Assembly: GCA_003225615.1 (NCBI GenBank)
Contig: QIAS01000106.1
Span: 1-5,705, forward strand
Direction: 5' to 3'
Length of the DNA: 5,705 nt
Source of the DNA: Acidobacteriota bacterium
GTDB lineage: Bacteria; Acidobacteriota; Terriglobia; Terriglobales; Acidobacteriaceae
Shown in pieces: positions 1 to 5,705 of this stretch. The number at the start of each line of letters is the position of its first letter. Positions within the stretch are counted from its first letter, which is position 1. The position numbers were made by a program, and so were the translations under genes. The notes beneath the pieces are model-generated. The model did no database searches. It saw only the letters and a program-made list of their open reading frames with translations, and had not been told where the DNA came from.

Positions 1-729
1 ATCATTGAGTTCCGCGACCGTACGCGGACTGCCGTTGACATCGACGTCATACTCAAAGTTTCCGATCTTGGATGTCCCGGCCGGCAGAATCAGATTTTGC
101 GCGCTGATGGCATTCACCACGTCCATCGGCGACAGGCCCTTGGACTGCAGCGCGTTCGTGTTCAGGTCCACCATTACCTGGCGCTGTTTCCCTCCATAGG
201 GGTAAGGAATCGCGCAACCGGGTATGGTCACCAGGCGAGTGCGAATAAAATTCACGCCCAAGTCGAACAATTGCTGTTCTGAAAGCTTCGGGCCGGAAAG
301 CGCCAGCTGAACAATAGGCACGCTGGACGCGCTATAAGTAATGACCAACGGCGGGGTTGTGCCGGGTGGCAGTTGCCGCAGTTGCGTCTGCGAGATCGCC
401 GTAATCTGCGCAATGGCCTTCTCGATTTTTGCATTCGGTTGGAAAAATACTTTCACCACCCCAATGCCATTGAGCGACTGCGACTCGCTATGCTCGATGT
501 CGTCAACCGTGGTCGTAAGCGAGCGCTCTGTGAGGTAAACGATGCGGTCGCTCATCTCCTGCGCATTCAGGCCGGTATAGTTCCAAAGAATGCTGACTAC
601 GGGGATATTGATGTTGGGGAAGATATCCGTCGGCGTGCGGTAAATAACAATTGGACCCAATATAAGAAGAAGGATGGCGACAACAACAAACGTATAAGGT
701 CGTCGAAGTGCCAGCCGAACAATCCACAT
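1..729 (-). CDS. RND-family efflux transporter permease subunit (N-terminal 243 residues; gene continues past the left edge)
   Basis: This is an inner-membrane proton-driven RND pump subunit of the AcrB/HAE1-like class, which works with a periplasmic adaptor and an outer-membrane channel. The reading frame is open for all 243 codons to the window edge; family members are usually about 1,000-1,100 residues, so only about a quarter is present. Residues 9-29 form the first membrane helix, after a short basic N-terminus (RLALRRP). The family signature TPTDIFPNINIPVV follows at about 31-44, then the periplasmic porter region with TERSLTTTVDDIEHSES, GIGVVKVFFQPN, PPGTTPPLV and a PYGGKQRQV segment. 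The start is firm: an in-frame TAG lies four codons upstream, and AGAGG (740-736) sits 6 nt before the ATG. It lies 145 nt beyond the end of fdhE on the same strand, and no functional link to formate metabolism is visible. The substrate cannot be told from this part. Confidence 0.93.
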   Translation of the reverse strand, partial: MWIVRLALRRPYTFVVVAILLLILGPIVIYRTPTDIFPNINIPVVSILWNYTGLNAQEMSDRIVYLTERSLTTTVDDIEHSESQSLNGIGVVKVFFQPNAKIEKAIAQITAISQTQLRQLPPGTTPPLVITYSASSVPIVQLALSGPKLSEQQLFDLGVNFIRTRLVTIPGCAIPYPYGGKQRQVMVDLNTNALQSKGLSPMDVVNAISAQNLILPAGTSKIGNFEYDVDVNGSPRTVAELND

Positions 730-874
730 AAAGGACCTCTAGTTGTACCGCTGAAACCCCGCGTCGCCTGCCGAATCCTCGCGAGCGGACCGTGAAAAAC
801 TCCGGGGCAGCAAATTTCTTTAGATGACGTGAGATGTTCGCCGGATGTGAAATCAGCGCCAACCGCCAGCTTTT

Positions 875-1684
875 CTACACGCCCACCAGGTTCGGCTCTA
901 TTTTGGAGTAGCCCTGCTGCCGCGCCCATAAATCAAGTGGAGCAGCGGCGATTTCATCCACCACGGCGTCCGCCAGCCCATTCTTGGTCAGATCCACGGT
1001 CTTCAGATACCGCCGGCAACTGTCGCAGCATTCCACGCGAACATAGTCGAATTCGCCGGCCGTATACACCGGCAGTTTGCGGTTATCCTCTTCTCCGCAG
1101 CTGGGGCACACGATCCGCCGGAAGCTCCATTCAGCAAGGCAGAACGAGCAGATCAGGGATCGCTGCCCTCCGTCCCCCATCTGCCGCAGAACCCCGAGCC
1201 CCGCCTTGCGATTACAAAAAGGGCAAAGCGAGTGGCTGTACCCGGGCCACTGCATCGCTGCCCGATGTCGAAGCAATTCCGCATAAGGCTGAAGGAAGCT
1301 CCGCGCAAACAATGATTCAGATTCTGAAGAATCGGCCGCCGCACTCCCGCTCCAAAACTGATTCAGAAAACCTCCCCAGGAACGCTGGTCTTGTCCCTTG
1401 AGTTCATCAGCGATCTCAGCCGACCGCGCTGGTCCTACTTCCTTTACAAAAGAGAGAAATTCCCCGAAGCTGGAGAGCAGTTCCGGCAACTCGGGCGGAC
1501 CGGCCAGTTGTTTATGACTGGCCGGCATCGGCGTGCGGTTCGAAGCCGTCTCTAACTTTCGATAGAGCTTTTCCTGGAACCCGGTGAGCAGCGCATAAAA
1601 CCGCAGCATCTCGGCAGCGTACGGATGCACGCTCGCCAACTCTTCCGCCCGGCGGATGCGCTGCTGCCAGGGACTTTTCTTCAT
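875..1684 (-). CDS. fdhE: FdhE-like formate dehydrogenase maturation protein
   Basis: This encodes a 269-residue cytoplasmic accessory protein for Tat-exported respiratory formate dehydrogenases. In E. coli, FdhE (about 309 residues) binds the catalytic subunit and is needed for active enzyme. The N-terminal half is helical, with the typical RRAEELASVHPYAAEMLRFYA opening. The C-terminal half has four CxxC pairs: C154/C157 (CPFC), C179/C182 (CSFC), C193/C196 (CPSC) and C220/C223 (CDSC), a rubredoxin- or zinc-ribbon-like metal site. The segment DLTKNGLADAVVDEIAAAPLD near 231-251 is also typical of the family. The start is the only candidate: an in-frame TAA lies ten codons upstream (1714-1712) with no other start codon between. 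No good Shine-Dalgarno is visible, so translation may be weak. It is divergent from the formate dehydrogenase operon across a 238-nt control region, which supports the assignment. Confidence 0.92.
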   Translation of the reverse strand: MKKSPWQQRIRRAEELASVHPYAAEMLRFYALLTGFQEKLYRKLETASNRTPMPASHKQLAGPPELPELLSSFGEFLSFVKEVGPARSAEIADELKGQDQRSWGGFLNQFWSGSAAADSSESESLFARSFLQPYAELLRHRAAMQWPGYSHSLCPFCNRKAGLGVLRQMGDGGQRSLICSFCLAEWSFRRIVCPSCGEEDNRKLPVYTAGEFDYVRVECCDSCRRYLKTVDLTKNGLADAVVDEIAAAPLDLWARQQGYSKIEPNLVGV

Positions 1685-1743
1685 CGTGTGATTATCAGGC
1701 CCACGGAGAACTTAGCGCAACGCCACGGCCACTGCCCCGCGAT

Positions 1744-1772
1744 TTGACACTCCAAAATGTTGGAGTTATAGT
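1744..1772 (+). promoter_or_regulatory. Sigma70-type promoter for the formate dehydrogenase operon
   Basis: A perfect -35 hexamer TTGACA (1744-1749) is followed by exactly 17 bp and a 5/6 -10 hexamer TATAGT (1767-1772). The expected transcription start is near 1779, giving a 5' leader of about 144 nt before the ATG at 1923. The orientation points at the formate dehydrogenase genes. I saw no comparable promoter on the opposite strand for fdhE. The call rests on hexamers and spacing alone; promoter preferences of the host are unknown. Confidence 0.7.
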
Positions 1773-1782
1773 CCAGAGTGTC
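1746..1782. promoter_or_regulatory. Nested inverted repeats over the promoter, probable operator
   Basis: The inner repeat is ACTCCAA (1749-1755), spacer AATG, TTGGAGT (1760-1766): a perfect 7-bp dyad that fills the -35/-10 spacer almost exactly. The outer repeat is GACACTC (1746-1752) with GAGTGTC (1776-1782), spanning from the -35 box to the expected transcription start. As the start is predicted near 1779, the inner repeat would not be transcribed, so a protein-binding DNA site is more likely than an RNA structure. A repressor bound here would block polymerase. The regulator is not in the window and its family cannot be named; BlaI/MecI-type sites have a loosely similar ACT...AGT form, but that is only a resemblance. 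It could also affect the divergent fdhE gene. Confidence 0.55.
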
Positions 1783-1861
1783 GTTTTGCGATTGAAAGCG
1801 TCAGGTTGTTGCCATTTGGTCGACGCTAACCGTCTCTCAGGTTCGCTTTCTGCAACTCCGT

Positions 1862-1884
1862 CCAGCCCGGTTGTGGCGGGCTGG
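1862..1884 (+). promoter_or_regulatory. GC-rich hairpin in the 5' leader of the formate dehydrogenase mRNA
   Basis: CCAGCCCG (1862-1869) pairs perfectly with CGGGCTGG (1877-1884) around a 7-nt loop, with a possible extra T-G pair at 1861/1885. It ends 38 nt before the start codon. There is no T-tract after it (GATTTCC follows), so it is not a normal intrinsic terminator. Possible roles are transcript protection, a protein-binding site or part of a larger leader fold. Upstream in the leader, GAAAGCG (1794-1800) can pair with CGCTTTC (1844-1850), or AGCGTC (1797-1802) with GACGCT (1822-1827). These two pairings exclude each other. Confidence 0.5.
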
Positions 1885-1894
1885 GATTTCCGGC

Positions 1895-1918
1895 CACCCT
1901 CTTACCACGGAGGCTGTG
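1895..1918 (+). promoter_or_regulatory. Ribosome binding site of the alpha subunit, within a possible sequestering hairpin
   Basis: A strong Shine-Dalgarno GGAGG (1909-1913) lies 9 nt before the ATG at 1923. It can be covered by a local hairpin: CCTC (1898-1901) pairs with GAGG (1910-1913) across an 8-nt loop, and CAC (1895-1897) pairs with GTG (1916-1918) with a 2-nt bulge (CT, 1914-1915). The ribosome site itself is well supported. The hairpin is weak enough that it may or may not matter in the cell. Confidence 0.6.
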
Positions 1919-1922
1919 AATT

Positions 1923-4900
1923 ATGGAATTCTCCCGCAGAACTTTCATCAAAAGTACACTCGTTGGAGGCGCAGGTCTGTCCGCCTTGGGCTTCGACCTG
2001 ACTCCGGTCTACGCCCAAACCCAAAGCCTCAAGATCTCCCGGGCAACAGAGACGCGCAGCACCTGCCCGTACTGCTCAGTCAGTTGCGGCGTCATTATTT
2101 ATACGCTGGGCGACAAGGCCAAGAACGCCATTCCGCAGGTGGTGCACGTCGAAGGCGATCCCGATCACCCCATCAACCGTGGCACGCTTTGCCCCAAAGG
2201 CTCGTCGCTCGAACAGGACATCGTGAACGACCGCCGCCTTCTGAAGCCGCAGGTCCGGCGGCCAGGCGCAACGGATTGGGAAGACATCTCCTGGGAAGAT
2301 GCCTATAACGAGATCGCCCAAAAGGTGAAGAAGACGCGCGACGATGCCTTCATTGAGAAAGACGCCCAGGGCCACACCGTAAACCGCTGCGAGAGCATCG
2401 CCTTCACCGGCGGCTGCACCGACACTAACGAGTTCAACTATCTGGTCGTCAAGACCATGCGCAGCCTGGGGGTCTGCTACCTGGAAAACCAGGCCCGTGT
2501 TTGACACGGCCCCACGGTCTCCAGTTTGGGGCCAACATTCGGACGCGGCGCAATGACCAATGGCTGGATCGACATCAAGAACACCGACATGATGTTGATC
2601 ATGGGCGGCAATCCAGCCGAAAACCATCCCTGCGGCTTCAAGTGGCCCATCGAGGCCAAGATTCATCGCAACGCTAAGATGATCGTTGTCGATCCGCGCC
2701 TGACGCGGACAGCCGCGACTGCGGATCTTTTCCTGCAGATTCGCGCCGGCACTGACATCGCCTTCCTCGGCGGGCTGATCAATTACGCCATCCAGAACAA
2801 CCGCATCGCCAAGGACTACCTGCTTAACTACACCAGCGCTGCGCTCATTATTAATGAAGGTTTCAAGCTTCCCGATGATGGCCTGTACTCGGGATTCGAT
2901 CCAGCTACTGGTACTTATGACCGGACCACCTGGAACTATGCGGGTGAGGGCGGCGGGAAAACGGCGGCATCGCCTTACACCGGTCTGGGCGGCCAGTCCG
3001 GACACTCACCCACGCTGAGTGAAGGATTGCCCAAGCAGACAGGCGCGACCAGCGCTCCGAAAGCTCCTTACCCGGTGCCTCTGATGCCGGAAAAGGTTCA
3101 GGTCGACCTGACGCTGCAGCATCCGCGCTGCGTCTTCCAGTTGCTGAAGCAGCAATATTCGCGCTACACGCCGGAGATGGTCGAGCGCATCACGGGCATC
3201 CCCAAAGAACAATTTCTGAAGGCGGCGGACTTATTCACGTCGATCAGGAAAGATGGGGACATGAAGAAGGTTGCGACCATTATTTATGCGGTCGGCTGGA
3301 CCCAGCATTCCTTTGGCACGCAGATCATCCGCACGGCGGCCATGCTGCAGTTGCTCCTGGGCAATGTGGGGCGTGCCGGCGGCGGCGTGAACGCGTTGCG
3401 TGGTCATTCCAATATTCAGGGCGCAACCGATATGGCAGGCGTCTTCGACCTGCTGCCTGGTTACCTGAAAGTCCCCACCCCTGCCGACGCGGACTTCAAG
3501 AGTTATCTGGAGCGCACTACACCCAAGACCGTCAAACCTGCAGGCTGGGAGTCCTACAACTATTTCTCCAATACACCCAAATTTGCCGTGTCGCTTATGA
3601 AGGCGCTGTACGGACCCGCCGCAACCAAGGAAAACGACTGGGCCTTCCACTATCTCCCCAAGGTGGATCGCAACTACTCCTGGGTAAACATCTGGAACGA
3701 CATGTATACCGGCAAGGTCAAAGGCATCTTCGCCTTCGGCATGAATGGTGTCATGATCGGGCCCGATTCGATCAAGAACATCGAAGCCCTTAAGAAGGCC
3801 GACTGGCTGGTGGTTTGCGAAATCTATCCCGACGAGACCAGCGAATTCTGGCGCGCACCGGGCACTTCGACAGACGAGATGAAGAAGATCAACACCACCG
3901 TCTACCGACTGCCCGGCGCCGGCTTCGCCGAAAAAGACGGAACATTCGTGAATTCCGCGCGCTGGCTGCAGTGGAAGAACGTGGCCCTGCCCCCGCCGGG
4001 ACAAGCAAAACTCGATCAGGAGATCCTCGCAACCATCTTCTTAAAGGTCCGCGAACTCTATAAGAAGGATGGTGGCAAGTTTCCCGATCCCGTTCTCAAT
4101 GCCTGGTGGCCGTATACCGATCCGAAGAATCCGTCATTGGCCGAGGTCGCGAAGGAACTCAATGGCAAAGCACTCGCCGACGTTACCGATCCGAAGACGA
4201 ATCAAACCTACAAGGCGGGGCAGCAGCTGCCCGGCTTTGCCCTGCTGAAAGATGACGGCACCACGCTCTGCGGAAATTGGCTCTTCAGCGGCTCCTGGAC
4301 CGAAGCGGGCGCGATGATTCAGCGTCGCGGAACCGATGATCCTTCCGGCCTCGGCATCTACCCCAACTGGGCGTGGTCATGGCCGGCGAACCGCCGCGTT
4401 ATGTACAACCGCGCATCCTGCGATGTGGATGGAAAGCCCTGGGATCCCGAGCGCCGCCAGATCTGGTGGGACGAAGCCAAGCAGAGTTGGGTCGGCAACG
4501 ACGTTCCCGACTTCAAGGTCGACTCTCCCCCCAAAGAACACATGGGCCCCTTCATCATGAACCAGGAGGGGCCCTTCCCGGAGCACTACGAGCCGATCGA
4601 AGCTCCCATTGCCAACCCGCTTCATCCCAGTCAGTCCAGCAATCCGGTGGTGAAGAAATACAAAACGCCGCTCGACAAGTACGGTACGCCGCAGGATGGC
4701 TTCAACGTCATCTGCACGACCTATCGTCTGACTGAGCACTACCACTATTGGACCAAAAATAATCCGATGAACGTGGAGTTAGTGCCCGAGCCCTTCATCG
4801 AAGTTCCCGCCGAGTTGGCCGACCAGATGGGCATACGCGGCGGAGAGAAAGTAAAGGTGACCAGCGCCCGCAGCTACTATATCGCCAAAGCCATGGTCAC

Positions 4901-5102
4901 CCGCCGCATTCACGCGATGATGATTGACGGCAAGAAAATGTTTCAGATCGGAATTCCTATTCACTGGGGCTACCGCGGCATTGCCGAAGACGAAGGCAAA
5001 ACTGCTAAAACGCTGGCCAATCAGTTGACTCCGACTGTTATTGACCCCAACGCCTACACGCCGGAATTCAAAGGCTTCCTCGTGAAAATCGAGAAAGCCT
5101 AG
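1923..5102 (+). CDS. fdnG: Selenocysteine-containing respiratory formate dehydrogenase, catalytic alpha subunit (FdnG/FdoG type)
   Basis: This is the exported catalytic subunit that oxidises formate to CO2 at a Mo or W bis-pyranopterin site and passes electrons to the beta subunit. Read through the TGA at 2502-2504 it is 1,059 residues (E. coli FdnG is about 1,015). A Tat signal opens the protein: twin-arginine SRRTFIK at 4-10, a hydrophobic stretch, and likely cleavage after VYA at residue 31. A [4Fe-4S] site follows with C48, C51, C55 and C90. Then comes NQARV-Sec194-H195-GPTV, the exact context of known formate dehydrogenase selenocysteines, followed by FGRGAMTN and [11 protein letters not shown]493 in [13 protein letters not shown] matches the active-site arginine motif (E. 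coli FdhF Arg333). The C-terminal dinucleotide-binding domain starts near residue 928 ([16 protein letters not shown]). The start is firm, since an in-frame TGA lies at 1917-1919 and GGAGG at 1909-1913. Annotation that treats TGA only as stop would split it into a 193-residue fragment and a false product starting at TTG 2526. Confidence 0.96.
2502..2504 (+). other. TGA selenocysteine codon (Sec194 of the alpha subunit)
   Basis: The TGA is in frame with both the upstream start at 1923 and the long open frame that follows. Its flanks, NQARV before and HGPTV after, are those around Sec196 of E. coli FdnG, and Sec coordinates the Mo or W atom. Protein similarity continues without a gap on both sides, so this is recoding and not a nonsense mutation. 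It implies that selA, selB, selC and selD exist elsewhere in the genome. Confidence 0.96.
2516..2533 (+). promoter_or_regulatory. Bacterial SECIS hairpin directing selenocysteine insertion
   Basis: The hairpin begins 11 nt after the TGA. GG (2516-2517) pairs with CC (2532-2533), U2518 is bulged, and CTCCA (2519-2523) pairs with TGGGG (2527-2531) with one U-G wobble. This leaves a three-base loop GUU (2524-2526). The E. coli fdhF element, as I remember it, also starts 11 nt after UGA with GG, a bulged U recognised by SelB, a 4-bp upper stem and a loop carrying GU. The structure lies within coding sequence (residues 198-204). A competing pairing of GGCCCC (2508-2513) with GGGGCC (2528-2533) is possible. 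Confidence 0.85.
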
Positions 5103-5118
5103 AAAGGATGGGACGAGT

Positions 5119-5705
5119 ATGAGCGACCGCAAAACGCTTCAGACCGAAATGATCTCGGCCCATCCGGGGCCGGTTCCGGGCGCAGGCGTGCAGCGCGATC
5201 TGGAAGTTTGCAAGCTGGTAGACACGACTACGTGTATCGGCTGCAAGGCCTGCGAAGTGGCGTGCAAGCAATGGAACCAGCTGCCCGCCGATGGCTTTGC
5301 GATCACCCGATGCCGGATCTGGAGTGGAACTACTACAACCTGATCCGCTTCGACGAGCACGTCAATGAAGACGGCGCCTTCAGCTGGCTGATGCGCAAGG
5401 ACCAGTGTATGCACTGCGCCGATCCCGGCTGCCTGCGCGCCTGCCCGGCCGACGGCGCAATCGTGAAGTATTCCAACGGGATTGTGGACTTCAACCAGGA
5501 AAATTGCATTGGGTGCGAGTACTGCGTTTCCGGTTGTCCCTTCAACATTCCGAAATTTAATCCGGCAACAAAGAAGGTTTACAAGTGCACGCTGTGTTCC
5601 GACCGGGTCGGCCAGGGCTTGGAACCCGCGTGCATCAAGGCTTGTCCTACGGGCTGTCTGAAGTTCGGCACCAAAGAAGATATGAAGTTCGTGGCCGAGA
5701 CCCGC
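5119..5705 (+). CDS. fdnH: Formate dehydrogenase iron-sulfur beta subunit (FdnH type), frameshifted near 5300 and cut by the right edge
   Basis: This is the electron-transfer subunit, expected to carry four [4Fe-4S] clusters from the alpha subunit towards a cytochrome b subunit. The first frame (from 5119) gives residues 1 to about 60 with C39, C42, C45 and C49 ([11 protein letters not shown]), then reads nonsense and stops at TGA 5341-5343. The remaining protein is in the -1 frame and open to 5705: [44 protein letters not shown] and CIKAC with [15 protein letters not shown]. About 196 residues are visible of roughly 290 usual in the family; the membrane anchor would lie beyond the edge. The start has AAAGGA (5103-5108) upstream and lies 16 nt after the alpha subunit stop, so the two are surely one operon. 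No signal peptide is seen; export would depend on the alpha subunit's Tat signal. Whether it is a pseudogene or a sequence error is unresolved. Confidence 0.88.
5298..5301 (+). other. Probable single-base deletion (frame break) in the beta subunit gene
   Basis: Before this point the frame starting at 5119 gives sensible protein ([10 protein letters not shown]). After it, sensible protein is in the -1 frame, starting [17 protein letters not shown]. Adding one base between GC (5299-5300) and GAT (5301-5303) joins them as [14 protein letters not shown] with no residue lost, so one missing base is the simplest explanation. The exact base cannot be fixed without a homologue; anywhere from about 5290 to 5312 is possible. 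There is no homopolymer or slippery heptamer here. Confidence 0.8.

Noticed and set aside
730..874. Spacer between fdhE and the RND gene searched for a terminator, promoter or small gene.
   Set aside because: Only an 8-bp palindrome CTCGCGAG (778-785) stands out, without a loop or T-tract; nothing else could be supported.
829..1401. Open frames on the + strand across fdhE, and - strand frames across fdnG (such as 2076-3005 and 3231-4004).
   Set aside because: They show no family motifs and lie opposite well-supported genes; they are expected by chance in GC-rich coding DNA.
1862..1884. Intrinsic terminator in the divergent region.
   Set aside because: The stem is strong but no T-tract follows on either strand, and it sits between the promoter and the start of fdnG.
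1779..1922. Molybdenum cofactor (Moco) riboswitch, tempting ahead of a Mo/W enzyme.
   Set aside because: I could not match the leader to the Moco motif by eye; only general stems are visible.
2502..2504. TGA read as a true stop or nonsense mutation splitting the formate dehydrogenase into two genes.
   Set aside because: The flanking residues match the known selenocysteine context, the frame continues unchanged and a SECIS-like hairpin follows at the right distance.
2526..5102. Separate gene starting at TTG 2526.
   Set aside because: It starts inside the SECIS hairpin and lacks the Tat signal and [4Fe-4S] site; it is the C-terminal part of the selenoprotein.
5290..5312. Programmed -1 frameshift in the beta subunit.
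   Set aside because: The direction fits, but there is no slippery heptamer and no such mechanism is known to me for this family; a missing base is simpler.
5310..5705. Independent start at ATG 5310 making a shorter iron-sulfur protein.
   Set aside because: No Shine-Dalgarno precedes it, and the product would lose the first cluster site that is present just upstream.

Overview
The window carries part of a respiratory, selenium-dependent formate dehydrogenase locus. The clearest content is a Tat-exported, selenocysteine-containing catalytic subunit (FdnG/FdoG type, + strand). It is followed by the start of the four-cluster iron-sulfur beta subunit (FdnH type). A divergently transcribed fdhE-like maturation gene lies upstream on the - strand. 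Beyond fdhE, also on the - strand, is the N-terminal part of an unrelated RND efflux transporter that runs off the left edge.

Organism: this is a bacterium with fairly GC-rich coding DNA that must make selenocysteine, since its main gene is unreadable without it. The style of the RND and formate dehydrogenase proteins reminds me of Acidobacteriota or a similar soil lineage. That is an impression from protein style, not something the sequence proves.

Layout: 1-729 (-) RND permease N-terminus; 730-874 spacer with no supported feature; 875-1684 (-) fdhE; 1685-1922 divergent control region; 1923-5102 (+) formate dehydrogenase alpha subunit, read through an in-frame TGA at 2502-2504; 5119-5705 (+) beta subunit, which changes frame near 5300 and runs off the right edge. 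The control region holds a near-consensus sigma70 promoter (TTGACA, 17 bp, TATAGT) with a perfect 7-bp inverted repeat filling its spacer. The roughly 144-nt leader after it can form a GC-rich hairpin and a second hairpin over the Shine-Dalgarno sequence.

How the genes work together: the alpha subunit oxidises formate at a Mo or W bis-pterin site with Sec194 and passes electrons through its own [4Fe-4S] cluster to the clusters of the beta subunit. A membrane cytochrome b subunit would be expected beyond the right edge. FdhE helps mature the exported complex before or during Tat export. The points most worth a second look are the SECIS hairpin, which matches the E. coli geometry closely; the single-base frame break in the beta subunit; and the operator-like palindrome inside the promoter spacer.
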